Assembly: GCA_946800325.1 (NCBI GenBank)
Contig: OX326956.1
Location: forward strand, 36,661,582-36,725,581
Reading direction: 5' to 3'
DNA length: 64,000 nucleotides
DNA from: Luzula sylvatica
Lineage: Eukaryota; Streptophyta; Magnoliopsida; Poales; Juncaceae
Positions 24,736-40,283 of the stretch are shown here, piece by piece; positions within the stretch are counted from its first letter, which is position 1, and every line of letters begins with the position of its first letter. A program made the position numbers and the translations under genes. Below the pieces are notes generated by a model that was not told the DNA's origin, did no database searches, and saw only the letters and a list, made by a program, of their open reading frames with translations.

Positions 24736-25748
24736 GTGGAATAGGCTCATGAAACCTCAATTTGTTATTTAATTTAATCTATTATTAAATCCCCCCACTA
24801 ATAATTACATTTTTATTGTGCCTTCTTATGCGAAAAATAATAATAATAAATACATAAAGAGAGAAAAATAATAGGGTTCGGGATCTAAAATCATATTTTC
24901 CATTTTGTGGCCGTTAAGACCATATAATTTAGGTTTAGGCATACCTAAGTTTATATATATGTGGGATTCTTACAATTTGGCATTGGAATGTATGAACCCT
25001 ATACTAGTAGTCTAGTATTGAAAACGGAACAAGACTATTTAAGTACTATAATACACAAAACTACTTTTTAGTGTAGGTTCCCTCGATGGAATCATGCATT
25101 TTTGTTAGCTTTACACAACCAGATAAAATCAATATAGCTGTATATTTGATTAGTGAACTCGAACATAATTTATGTACTTGTGAACTCACTATTCAGAACT
25201 CATTGAATGCCAACAAGTTCACGTCGCGATTGAAACTTTCACTTTTAAGTTTTAAGTAATTAAATTGGTATGAAATGGCTTCCCAATTAAAAGCATGCCA
25301 ACGAATTCATACTTCAAGATTTAACCGAAACTAATTTAATATTAACAAGTTGTCTAATTATAATGACTGGTAACTTCCATCATCCATTGATTTGACATGT
25401 ATGCATTCACCACAAATCATTAAAGGTCCATTTACCTAATTAATTCAAATAAAATCCTTTCTTGGCATAAATGAAATGGAATACAAATAATGTCCTCAAA
25501 CAAAACAAAACAAAACAAAATGTTACTTTTTTTATGAATATAGAAGGAAGGAATGAGATAAATACATACAAAAAATCAAAATTCCAATATTATTATTCAG
25601 ACAAAATTAGAATATCGAAAACATTGCTTCAATTAAAAAAAAGTCGTAAAACAAACAATTAACAAATTTTATACAATAAGGTACATAAATACATACATAC
25701 ACTAAGCTAACCTTACTCAAAGGCCCGCATTAAATGCATGAGAAGTAA
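24736..25748. other. AT-rich intergenic, no gene seen
   Basis: Contains simple runs (AATAATAATAA, AAACAAAACAAAAC). It probably includes the 3' flank of the minus-strand GDAP2-like gene at its right end. Confidence 0.4.
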
Positions 25749-28464
25749 TCAAGTAGCAGCTCTCTGATAAATATACTTTGTTCGCGGATCCACGATTAAT
25801 CCCTTCCCTCCATTCACTTCCAAATCATGCCTGTAAATTATGCATTCATATCCATCAATTTTCACGTAATTAATTCACTACAAGTATATTACCAAATAAA
25901 CAGTACTTACTGGAATACAAAATCTGGAATGGTTAATTGTTCACGAGGGACGTATTTGAATAATTGCACAAGTCTATCCACATAGACAACCTTTTTCCAT
26001 GCCTAAACACAAAATAGCAACCATAATTAGCCTAACATATTAAAATAGTACATTGAAGGTAAAAATAGTATAATGGTGATATATAATTATATACCTCTCC
26101 GTCTACGAGTACTTGGAGTGCAAGTACAGCCGTTCTGAGACCCAAAGTAGGATGAAGCATATATATTGCCTATAATTAATTATTCATCAAAATAAGGACA
26201 AACGATCGTAGTAATAATACTTTATGCAAATAAATAAGGTAAATACATGGAGATTTCTCTGGTGTTTTCGACCAAGTATTTGTTGAAGCCTTTTCATCCA
26301 TCCCAAATCAGGTTGCCTAATTTTTCAAAATTAAAATCTAATTAAGATTAAATTAAAATACAAACTAAAATAACTTCAGTTTTCTTTTCTTTTTTAACGT
26401 ACGGTTGTAAAGAAGCAGCAGAGTGTAAGTAGACAATTGTGTAAGGCTTCTGAATCAACGGTTCGAACTCCTGCAATGTAAATCAATTGTAAAATAATTG
26501 CGGGGTTGATAATTTCAGATGAAGTTTTTAAGCTTATTATTACCTTGACAACATAGAGAATGAATCGCTCAAGATCAAGACATCGAAGAAGAAAATGAGC
26601 CCCCACCACTACCATTATAGGCCTCCCGTCACTATCCGTTCCTCCCCTATAACTAAAATAAGAATATAAAACAAAATTATTTCATGATAATTCTCCAGCG
26701 AAATTTGTGCATCCCCCCAAAAAATACATACATGATTTTCATTTCGGCAATTTCGGAGAGATTTAAAGAGTTGGCCTTGGACAAATATCTCGAGTGAAGA
26801 GAATATTCCTCTGCGGCTGACAAGGGGGGCCCGCCTAGATCCCCATATCCAAGGAGTCTGAAGCAATTAAACCCCTTTTGGGCCTGAGCTGCTCGCTCCC
26901 ATTGCTCCATTCTCCTCTGATCTGGATCTTTTATTATCGACATGAACGACGGGTCAAGAAAAGCATCCATCTTGAATGAAGTTCTGGTGAAAAAATACAA
27001 GAATAGAGAAGATAAAATTAAAAGTTCAAAGAACAAAGAACAAAGAAACCAAAATTGAAAAAATACCGTCTTTGAGTCAAGCCAATGTTGACGAAAGGAG
27101 GATCGACAGTGGCTACAGAGGAAGGCAATGAATTAGAGGGAGATATAGCAGGAAGAGGCTTAATTCTGATTTTTCTCTCGTCAATTACGGTTTCGCCATT
27201 CTCGTCACCCACATCTGATGGCAATTTCGATATTGCTACTTCCTCCTCGTGTTTATCTCGAGGGAAATATAATGGCAACAACCTGTTTAAAAATTATTAT
27301 GTTTGCTATGTAAATATGATGTTTTGTGAGGGGGTAGTGATGAAATTACCTTTTGTATATCTCTGTATCCGCAGTTGTAGTCATGCAAAATACCACCGCA
27401 GTTATTTTGTCCTTTTGCTTCTCTAGAAACCTCCTTACAGTCCCTATTTATTGCAAAAGTAAAGTTTGCATTAATATAGATAAAAAAAATGGATTTTAAT
27501 TATCAGTAAATTGAAAGGATTACTTATTGCAACATGTGCGGCGGGTTCACGGGGGTAATTCTTTGCTTCAGTGTATATACAACCTGTTGCAATGCTAATA
27601 ATACAAACATAAATAAATTACAAAAATTAGTTTTTGAATTTTTTATTTTGATGAAACTAAGGTGGATTAAGAAAATATTGACATGTTTAATTACCTTTCA
27701 AGACCGTAGTCTATTAGTAATTCGAGGCAAGATCGGTAGCAGTGACTAAGGGCGTTTTCGGCAGCTGTGTGATATTTCAATGCGTATTTTGGTCCTACTG
27801 TGTGAATTATTTTCCTGCAATTTCATTGTACCAGTTTGTAAAGTATACTCTTTTTGGAAGGAAATCTTATTAGTTTGATTGTTGGGAAAGGAGAAGACAC
27901 CTTGCTGGAAGATCATAAGCATTGGTTATTTTTGCCATTCCAGTTCTGCATCCACCCTGTATACACATTTAGAAACCGATAAAGAAAGAAAGAAACACAG
28001 TGTGAAAGGAAATTTGATGCAAATGAAAATAATACCAGAGTTCCACACTCTTCGGCAAGACCGGGACCAGCTGCAGCATGTAATCCAGGGCTGCTATGAG
28101 CTTCATCCAAGGTCTACAATATAGTTATTCAATGATTCATCCTCGTAAAATAGATTCAACACAATTGCAAAATCAGAAGAAAGAGTAAAAGTAAGCATAC
28201 CTCATTTGTAGAATTGACCACAGCATCGACCTCTAGATTCCATGGATTGCCTCTCCATAGATAGATCAACGAGTTGATCTCAGGATCAACCGGGAATCTG
28301 GAAGCAGCGCCACCGCCTAATCCACCGTCGGATCCCGCGGTGAGGGGATCGGAGATATAAGGGATAGTCGGATCAACGTCGCTCCAGCGCGGCACCTGAT
28401 CGAGAGTCACCACCGCTTCCACTCCGCCGCTGCTCGGCCCCGCCGTGACATGGCGCCCATACAT
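25749..28464 (-). CDS. GDAP2-like protein: macro domain plus CRAL-TRIO (Sec14-like) domain, complete, 14 exons
   Basis: Exons from the 5' end: 28464-28201, 28113-28036, 27956-27901, 27814-27695, 27594-27524, 27443-27350, 27282-27067, 26983-26732, 26652-26544, 26470-26403, 26316-26247, 26169-26095, 26002-25911 and 25830-25749. All introns are GT-AG, phases are consistent, and the total is 548 residues. The N-terminal half is an ADP-ribose-binding macro domain (NPWNLEVDAVVNSTNE at about 74-89, SSPGLHAAAGPGLAEECG, GGCRTGMAKITNAYDLP, HTVGPKY). A linker GDENGETVIDERKI is followed by the C-terminal lipid-binding CRAL-TRIO fold (MVVVGAHFLLRCLDLERF, YVDRLVQLFKYVP, DPRTKYIYQR). This architecture and order match ganglioside-induced differentiation-associated protein 2 homologues, single-copy in many plants and about 560 aa in Arabidopsis. 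The molecular role in plants is not established. The gene is intact, and the start ATG matches the family N-terminus (VVTLDQVPRW follows). Confidence 0.93.
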
Positions 28465-30938
28465 TGCGAGAGTGATGATTGATTGATTGAATCAATTGGG
28501 GAGATTAAACGAACGAATTTTCTTTGTTTTCCAAGATTGAAGATAATAGTTATAAGGATAGTTCAGTTTGCCCCCTCTAAAATACTTCAAATATTCTTAC
28601 ACTCCCTTATAACAGAGAAGCATAATAATTTGATAAAGGTGTTTATGATATTTACAGAATTTACAGGGATGGAGAAGCGAAATTTCGCAATATAATTGGA
28701 CAGCTGGGTTAAACGTGAGATGATATTAGACGGGACTTTGGCGGATTAGCAAATAACAGCTCATTATCCATAATGATTTACCGCTAGACCAGGTTTAGGT
28801 TCACCAATTTATCATCTTGAAATATCACCAACTTTCAGTTTCAGGGAACAAAATGTCCACATTAAACTTTACACCGAGTTCATACAAAATTATTAAGGTT
28901 TCTTGTGATGAGCGAGAAACTATTACGTGCCAGGGTCTACCTTACTGGCAGCTAATGAGAATTCGCCACGTCATTTAATTGGCCATTGTGAACTTGTGAT
29001 GTGTTTGTGATGGTCGGTTCATCGTGAACCCGTGCCATCAGTAATTATACGGAATCATTTCGACGAGTAGGGTATCCTGCGGAAGAAGTTGTGTTTGGTG
29101 AGACGTGACTGTAGCGACTCACTGAGCCTATTGACCCGGGTAAAACCCAAAACAGAGCAAACGGTCAAACAGATGGTAAATATTTTTTCATTTTAGTGCA
29201 TAAAATGTTGAAGATCTTTGGAAATAAATAAATTTATTTTAGATAAATATAATTAAATATATATATTATTTCAAAAAATTCGTTGAAAAATTAATGAAAT
29301 GAGCATCATATTTCTTAAACATCCAGGACTGGCTCGAGACATTAGCATGTAAAGCCTAGAATTTGAATTTAGTTTCATATACGAAATCGATATATTATTT
29401 ACGAGTACTAATATAAATCATATTTTTTTATTACAAATTTAAACTTGTATATTACGTGACATACTTTGGATTATTGTTGTTAGTAATTCAATTTTTTTTC
29501 ATCCATTCAGATCATGTCATGTGATAGGTAAATAAAAATTGAATGAATAAAAGATTAAGTTTGTATCATCACTCGTTATTTACTAATATATAAAAAAGAT
29601 ATTCGAGTTGAATCCAAACTTATTCAAAATATTTTATCCATTATAATCGATCAAACCAAGTAAGAAGAAATCACTCTGCTTTATCTCGCAACTCATATGC
29701 ATCTATACGATGATAATAATCCCTTCTAATAAAAAGAAGAAGCCACTTTGCGTTCATTTAAATAAAAAACATTATTCAAATTCCAGTTTCTCATAATATT
29801 AGTGATTCAAAAAAAAATGATTTCAAATTCAAGTTTCTAATAATATTAGTAAATAAAAATTATAAAAATCATGAATCCACTAATAAATTTTTTTTGGTAT
29901 GAATATTGACAAATGTATATCAAACGAAATTCACAAACTAACAATGCTTTTTTGTTTTATTTTTGCAAACACCAATATGCTAACTCAATTGGAGTGAAAT
30001 TTTAATAAATTATTTAGTTAATAATTATATCAATATGTATATAAGCTATTTTTTTAAGTTGGTAGTAATCGAAAGCAAAATAAATGTCGATAGTAATTTG
30101 ACAGTTTTTTTTCTAAATATTTTAAACTGTGCGATGCTTATCAAATGTATCAAAAATATAAAGAGGGGATCGGCTAGTTAAACCTACCCTAAAGATTATA
30201 GACGAGTGAGAGTGACTCGGAACAAAAGCTATATAATAAGAGTGGCGTTATTACAAATGTTAAGAGTTCAAATCTCATTGATATTACAAATAAAAATATG
30301 AAACCAAAAATAACCATGATTCATGAATTATGTTTTACTTCAGAAAAAAAAATGACGTTATTACAAGAGCTAATATAACTTAACAAAAAACAATTAAATC
30401 AAACGAATGATCATTTTGTTCTTATTTAGGATAATTGTTATTTATTGTTTTGTACGTAATCAATATATATATTATCATTCATAATGTAAAAAGTAAAATC
30501 TAACAAATACAAAAACATAAATAAATAAATTTATTCATATATGCTATCTTGATAGTGAATATTATAACACAAAATAAAACAAAATACGTAGTTCAATCTT
30601 CCAAATTGAACAAGAATTGTATTCGATTTTCGTATTTGAAAAAAAAATGCTAGCCAATGATAGCCAATTTAAAATTTGGAAAAATAGTATTTCGAATATA
30701 TTGTTTCAATAAAAAATGTACAAGTTGTTTTTAAAGATCATGTGTTTTCAATTTAAAATACATCATTTATGAAATATAATGATGTCAATAAATAATAACA
30801 TTAAATAATAATAATTATGAATGAGAGTAAAATAATTATTTCTTGTATTCTTTTGAATTTGTTTTTTTTAAACATGTTAGCCTTTTGCAAAGTCACTCTG
30901 TGATATTAATCCTCTTACAAATTCGGATTAGTACTTGG
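28465..30938. other. Intergenic between two conserved genes; SINE-like relic near 30170-30305
   Basis: The first few hundred bases must hold the promoter of the minus-strand gene. The rest is AT-rich. At about 30240-30300, AAGAGTTCAAATCTCATTG followed by ATTACAAATAAAAATATGA resembles the 3' part of a tRNA-derived SINE. A similar relic lies at about 48770-48850. No ORF is of interest. Confidence 0.45.
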
Positions 30939-31901
30939 TAGGGGTGTACACAAAATTCTCCAACCCGCCCAACCCAACCCGGACCGACCCGTTTTTGCGG
31001 GTTTCGAAATTGTTGAGTCGGGACCCGGACCGACCCGGAACGACCCATTCTTTGCGGGTTGGGTTACGGATTAGAAATTTAAAACCCGGATTAACCCAAC
31101 CCGACCCATACACTATCAAGTTTACATTTAATTAGAGAAAACTTATTCATATTTCTAATAACTTAAAAATTAATTATCACATTTATCTTCTACATTAGTT
31201 TTAACATAAATTAGACTTAGTTTCTCTTCACTTCAATTAATAATCCACTTAAGACACAAACGCAAGTCCACGGAATTACTAACCACAAGTCCATAACAGA
31301 ACTCAATAGTCAATAACATGATGAAACTCTTTTTTTATTTCTATCACGTTGAAAGTAAATGAAGTCGCAATAAACAAACCAACAACAAAAAACTTCTTCA
31401 TAAGACATAAAACAAAAAAGAATATGACAATTTCTTCATGGGACAACCAATTTGTTTGTAAAATTCATAGTTTACTACAAATTTAAGAATTCTGGTTTAC
31501 TTAATTAATGTTACATTATATTATTCAAGTACAAGTGGTATCATATAATTGTGTGTTTGTTATATTATATGGTTTAATTAATTAAGATTTATTTCTCAAT
31601 TGTGATTCATGTGTTTGTTAAAATAATTGTGATGATCTAATAAAAAGTATAGTTCTTATTGAATATTTTTTTTGAAACAAATGAATAATTGAATACATAT
31701 CTCTATAGTATATACTCGGCAAAAAAAAAACCCGGCTAACCCGCCCAACCCGCCCAACCCGCCCAACCCGGTTATGTTGGGTTTCGAAATTTTTATATGT
31801 ATCATGGGTTGGGTTGGGTTGGAAAAATGGAAACCTGTTATACGTGGATTGGATTATAGTTTCGATAAGAACCCGCCCAACCCGATCTACGTACACCCCT
31901 A
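30939..31901. mobile_element. hAT-type non-autonomous element (963 bp)
   Basis: Terminal inverted repeats are TAGGGGTGTAC and GTACACCCCTA. The 8-bp target duplications are GTACTTGG (30931-30938) and GTATTTGG (31902-31909), 7 of 8 matching. Subterminal regions carry AACCCGCCCAACCC repeats. There is no transposase ORF; the GC-rich ends produce spurious frames. Confidence 0.85.
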
Positions 31902-32213
31902 GTATTTGGTTACTTGGAAAGCTGGCCGAAATTACATGGCGTAACAGTATTACATTGGCGGGAAGTACAATTAAAAGATCAGTATAATTATATAATATAA
32001 TAAATAATAATATAACTTTCTGGTCCCCAGTATTACACCAAAAATGAAAACATAAATATTCTGGTTCGTAATTTCCATTTTTCGCCTCTGCCGTGAATCA
32101 GTAATCTCACCTCCCCCATCCCCACTCCTCTTACCGGTTCGGCAGTCCAAACCCAAAGGTCCCGTACCACCCACCTCTCATCCTCTCTCTCTCTAACCCG
32201 AATGTCTACTCCG

Positions 32214-32240
32214 AAACCCTAATTCCAAACCCTAAACCCT
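32214..32240 (+). promoter_or_regulatory. Telo-box cluster in the 5' leader of the JmjC gene
   Basis: AAACCCTAA and two overlapping AAACCCT units lie 10-37 bp upstream of the ATG, preceded by a TC-rich stretch (about 32178-32195). Plant telo-boxes (AAACCCTA) are common near starts of growth-related genes and are bound by telobox factors that recruit Polycomb. Confidence 0.6.
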
Positions 32241-32250
32241 CACTGCAACA

Positions 32251-35554
<3,304 letters not shown>

Positions 35555-35929
35555 GATTGGCTCATTTGTTGGTTTGTATTTTTATTCTCTAAAGGGGTAG
35601 AAGAATTGTCGCCCCTGAATTTAGGTTTTTAGGATGTTAGGGTTAATGTTGCTAACATTGGGGTAGTTTGTATTTGGTTTAATGACTTGTATAGACTGAT
35701 GAATATGTTCTTAATTGGTTTGTGCTCTCTCATTCTTTTGCTATTTGCTTTGATGTATTGTAACAAATAACTTGTGTAACATGATTAGTTTCTTCAATTC
35801 GTAATTTTTGAAAGAAAAAAAACTAAAATTTAATTTTTCTGATTGTGTTAGATTATTAGTCTTCAAATTTATGATGTTTTTTTAACTTGTAATATAATGT
35901 TTTGCATATTAGTCTTCGGTTTTGAAGTT
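35555..35929. other. 3' flank of the JmjC gene
   Basis: AT-rich, no ORF. It could hold the 3' UTR; AATAA-type signals occur near 35765 (CAAATAACTTG). There is no trace of additional zinc-finger codons. Confidence 0.4.
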
Positions 35930-36480
35930 TTTGAGAAAAAACTCAAATCAGGTTGCATGTATTAACATTAAATTGTCCGTAACGGGAAAGAATCACATAA
36001 TTAAGTTTAACATCATACATATATCGTTTCCATCAAAAAGAAAACATCATACATAAATCCGTTGTTGAGAGCATTTTTTTGCCCTATAAGACTAAATTTT
36101 TTATGCGGCCTAGGTGGTTCGTTCAAAGCACCATGATCATGAGCGGCCTCTTGTGAAGCACCGTGATCATCAAAATAAAATAAAATGTATGATTCGTGAT
36201 TATTAACCTAAAAAAATAGTTGTAAAGCACCATGATCACCAAAATAAAATGTGTGATTCGTGATTATTAATCTAGACAAATAGTTATGTAACTTAGCCAC
36301 CCTTGAGATTGATTACAGAACACTGTTATTGTGTCATTTTCGGATTGACCGCCTTCTCTTCCCGGTAGTGAATCAGACTGAACAAACAAAAATGAAAATA
36401 TTTTGTTAATTCTTTTTGAGCATGGTCATGAATTTCTTCGATTCCAATTCAATAGAAGACATAGACATCTCCCTCGTAGT
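35930..36480 (+). repeat. Relic 3' half of a cysteine-rich-peptide repeat unit, gene missing
   Basis: AAGAATCACATAATTAAGTT, GAGAGCATTT, TATGCGGCCTAGGTGG, ATTCGTGATTATTAATCTAG and GAGCATGGTCATGAATTTCT follow in the same order as in the 3' flanks of the peptide genes (for example 48410-48990). The coding part that should precede them is not there; the JmjC gene is. Confidence 0.75.
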
Positions 36481-36803
36481 GCGCGCGCACACGCACACAA
36501 ACACACGCACACACGCACGCGCACGCGCGCACACGCACGCGCACGCACACACACACACGCACACACGCACGCACGCTCGCGCGCGCGCGCACACACACGC
36601 GCGCGCGCGCGCATGCACGCACGCACGCTCGCACGAACGAACACGCGCCCACGCGCACATGCACACGCACACCATTAATTTTGTTTTAAAATTTGAGTTT
36701 TTTTATGATAGACATCAAAGTTTGTGCCCGTTATCAAAACTTTTATATGCGTGTGTGTGCGAGTGTGTGTGGGTGGGTGGGTGGGTGGGTGGGAGGGGGG
36801 GGT
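36481..36803. repeat. (CA)n/(CG)n microsatellite and (GGGT)n tract
   Basis: 36481-36672 is alternating CA/CG purine-pyrimidine repeat in continuation of the relic unit (the equivalent short tract in the 48.97-kb copy is ACACAAACGCACAC). 36750-36803 is GTGTG/GGTG-rich. All frames across it are open only because the repeat lacks stop codons. Confidence 0.95.
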
Positions 36804-37379
36804 GTTAAAACAGTCCTTAACGGTGTTTAAGGATAGAAAAATGGTTAACAGTTGATTAACGTCATGTTTTTTCCTAACGGTTCAAAAAATGATCAATATT
36901 ATTTGACAGTTTTAACGATCCTTAACGGTGTTATTTTCATTATTATTTACATGTAATATATTGGGTCAAACTTCAATTGAGTTTTGAACAAATTAGAATG
37001 AGAATTAGCAAATTATTAAAATATTAAATTAAAATTGTTGATTTTTGTAAGTATTACAATTTGGATATTTTATTTGTAATTTTTCTTGTCATTTGAGCTC
37101 TAAAAAACTTCCACAAAAATGACATTGTTTGATTTTTAAGATTGAGGTTACAATTTTAACATTGTTTTGACTTTGAATTGTGAAATTTATGTTTATTTTA
37201 TGATTGAATTTGAAAAATAGTAATAATAATTTAAAAACAATTAATATTATATATCATACGTTATTGCCGATTATGATGATCGTTATGTCATCGTTATATT
37301 CCCGTTAATCGACAAGTCACTTCAACAATGTCTAACCGAGTCGCTGCGTTAATATTTATCCATAACAATGGTTGGTGTG

Positions 37380-37475
37380 TGGCTCTGTGTTTGTTTTTGA
37401 ATAAACGCATTTAGCTACTGAATAAATGCATTTAATGACAACTTTAATACATAAACATATAAAAAATGAATTTTT
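37380..37475 (+). repeat. Relic upstream block of a peptide unit
   Basis: GAATAAACGCATTTAGCTAC, TGAATAAATGCATTTAATGA and ACTTTAATACATAAACATA match the block found 100-190 bp upstream of peptide genes 2-5. No peptide ORF follows for 1.9 kb. Confidence 0.75.
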
Positions 37476-37622
37476 TTTTATTTATCTCCTAAATTTGTTG
37501 ATGTGTTGACAATAAATAATAAAAACACTAAATTCTAAACCATACTAAATGATAAATTATATGAGGTCGTAAACGCATTAAATACGTAACATTATTCTTT
37601 GGTAAATAATATGAGGTGATCG

Positions 37623-37767
37623 GAGTAATGATAAAATACACATAAATCGACCATAAAATTTGATACAAATACATAAGTTTGTGTTTGATTTATGATATAA
37701 TTAATGACACAAATTTATTTATTTGTGTTAAATTTGTAATCGATTTATGTGTCCTCTATCATTACTC
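37623..37767. mobile_element. 145-bp MITE
   Basis: Inverted ends are GAGTAATGATAAAATACACA and, at the right, GTGTCCTCTATCATTACTC. Flanks AGGTGAT (37614-37620 and 37768-37774) look like a target duplication, with two extra bases CG at the left junction. Confidence 0.65.
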
Positions 37768-37774
37768 AGGTGAT

Positions 37775-39200
37775 AATCACATTAAATACCGAACATTAGT
37801 ATATAATATAATGATAAACAACTATAATATAATGATAAACAACATGGAGTGATAAACGAATTAAATACGGAACTTTGTTACGAGATAAACAATATTAGGT
37901 GGCAAGCATATTAAATATGGAATCTTAATCTTATTATGCGGTAAACACTTGAATATGAAGTGGTAAGCAATATGAAGTGGTAAAAGAATTAAATGATAAA
38001 ATATATTTGGTGGTAAAGCACAGTAATCATGTAATAAATTTAACTTATTGTGTTATACAATCATGATTAATTAAATATTTTTGTGATACGATTTTCAAAT
38101 TTATTGCATCGTTCTTATATTTTTTTGTGAATATTATATTCACTTTAATTATTTTTTTTGTAAATTTTCGATTTGATCTCTATTTTTCATTTTTTTTTTG
38201 AATTTCGAACTAATTCACATTTTTGACATTATTCACTTTACCATGAAACAATGTTGTATATTTTTTGCATTATATATTTACATATTTTCGAGTTAACTAA
38301 TTAGTGAAATTTAATAAATAAAATATTTATATCTCTAACGAGTCTAACCTAGTGACAAACAAATTGAACTGGCACTAAATTATAATTTTGACGTGGTAAA
38401 CGAAAATTCCAATTCCATCTAGTTCTCTATATCTATACGGAATTTAAAATTGGGTTTACGACCTTATTATTACAACAAGTGTTGTAAAAAATGGTGTAAA
38501 ACGGTAAAAAGAAAACGATGAAAAAGATAAAATGATGATAAACTGGTTCGATTTTTGCAACACGGTTGAAAAAAATGATCAATCGTTTTTTATTGTTTAC
38601 CCGAAAAACATTTTTACACCGGTTTTTACTTACAATATTTTGGTTCTGAAAAAAAATTTCGGTTCAGATTTTTTCTTCTCTCTCTTTTTCTAAAACAGAT
38701 CCACAAGTAAGCTGCATAAAAAAGCTGCATTTAGTGGGATGATACACTCGGTTTAAAAGGCTCGTACACGAAAGCTGCTCTTGTAATTCTATTATGATTA
38801 TAGTCCATTGTCTATATTTTAAAACTCAATCTTTTATAATTAATTAATTATAGTCTTAATGGGTTTTAATTAAATTAGTTTTTGTTTGGATTTGTATTTT
38901 GATGATAGTTTTATGTCTTTTGACGATGATTTGTTTTGTTTTATTAAAATTTCTTATGTTATTTTTTATATTTTGGACATTTGTTTATGTTTTATTTGAT
39001 TATTAAAAATTGAATTATTATATATTTTTTGTTTTATCTTTAAATTTTAATTATAATTGTTATAAATTATTATCAATTATAGTGTAGTGACTGTTTTTTA
39101 TCTTTTTTAATCATTTTACGAGTAAAACACTAGAACGGTGACTGACCTTGCCGTATCGTTTTCCTCTTTCTACAACATTGATTACAACGTGATAAATCAA
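37775..39200. other. AT-rich intergenic, no gene seen
   Basis: Contains scattered GGTAAAC/ATTAAATAC phrases (37790-38000) that suggest an old degenerate tandem repeat. No ORF of interest. Confidence 0.4.
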
Positions 39201-39357
39201 ATAACATGCCACACATTAAATATGAGCCATATAGATAGCAGCGGATTCTAAATATCAAGAAATTAATTATTTGAGGGGATCGTAAAGTGATGTATATCAC
39301 TATTCCAAATAAATCATCATATAGATAGCAGCGGATTCTAAATTATCGAAACCATCA

Positions 39358-39363
39358 TATATA
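39358..39363 (+). promoter_or_regulatory. TATA box of peptide gene 1
   Basis: TATATA in the conserved context CATCATATATAGCAGTG, 64 bp upstream of the ATG. The surrounding 28-bp block is present in three tandem copies here (about 39229, 39316, 39354), unlike the other units. Confidence 0.7.
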
Positions 39364-39421
39364 GCAGTGAATTATAAAAGATTGAAATCAGTATAGAGAC
39401 GGTTTAAGAGAATCTCTAGAG

Positions 39422-39685
39422 ATGGAGAAAAGAACTATAGCATTTGGATTATTGTTGGTTGTTGTTTTCATAATTGTTATTGGACCAGTTGAACCAGTTT
39501 CATCCTTGATGGAGAAGAAGTTTGTTAACGGCCCTTGCTATGACGACTGCATGAGGAGATGCAGAGATTCTAGAGAAGCTTGTCAAACGAAATGCCACAA
39601 GCAATGTCCCGATGACAGATGCATGAGGTTATGCAGCGGAACAAAAGAGTTCGGTGAATCCAAATGCCACAAGATATGCAACTAG
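39422..39685 (+). CDS. Secreted cysteine-rich peptide 1 (thionin-like/Ole e 6-like)
   Basis: 87 residues, no intron. A hydrophobic signal peptide (MEKRTIAFGLLLVVVF to VSS, about 1-29) is followed by a mature peptide of about 58 residues with ten Cys spaced C-x3-C-x3-C-x6-C-x3-C-x3-C-x4-C-x3-C-x10-C-x3-C. The first six Cys give the double C-x3-C-x3-C pattern seen in small plant peptides such as the pollen allergen Ole e 6 and thionin-like proteins; the last four form an extension typical of this array. The product is probably secreted and disulfide-bonded. Function is unknown: defence or reproductive signalling are both plausible. The start ATG is at the same point in all five paralogues. Its mature region is rich in Arg/Lys/Asp, and the 4-residue C6-C7 loop groups it with gene 5. 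Confidence 0.85.
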   Translation: MEKRTIAFGLLLVVVFIIVIGPVEPVSSLMEKKFVNGPCYDDCMRRCRDSREACQTKCHKQCPDDRCMRLCSGTKEFGESKCHKICN

Positions 39686-40283
39686 TCGAGAGCAATGAAT
39701 CCGAACAAATAATCTAATTTGAGCAAGAACTTACAAAAATTAACAGAATAAACAAATTTCTAATTATGACATTACGTTTTGCATCTTGAATATGTTTCTA
39801 TTTCTATATTTCTCTGTAACCTGATGATCTTGAATACCAGGTTGCTGTCCTAAATCTGATGCAATTGTATGGATCACATAATTAAGTTCCACACCATATG
39901 TATATTTTTTCCGAGAGCATTTCTCGCTCGATAAGACCAAGTTCTGTATGCGGCATAGGTGGGTTATTTAAGGTTGGCGACAAACTAATTTTAGTTAGTT
40001 GCCCTTGGGATTGTTTACAAGATGATGTTATTATATCTTATATCACTTTTGGTTGATGTATTTATTTTTCCTAAAAATTTAGTAATTATGTGAAAGAAAT
40101 AATTTAATAAAATGATTTTATCATTTAATATTTGAAAAAAGATAGAATTCCCGTGAAAGTAGAAAAAAAATCATATTTTGATGATAATCATATTTTCATA
40201 AATAAATTCCCTATGAAATCGTGAATGTTATTTTATTGTGTAGCGTCCAAACTAACCATGAAAATGAAATAAATTATAACAAA

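Noticed and set aside
36403..36808. Overlapping long frames in all directions
   Set aside because: They are an artefact of the CA/CG microsatellite, which has no stop codons; composition is His/Arg/Ala/Cys/Val only.
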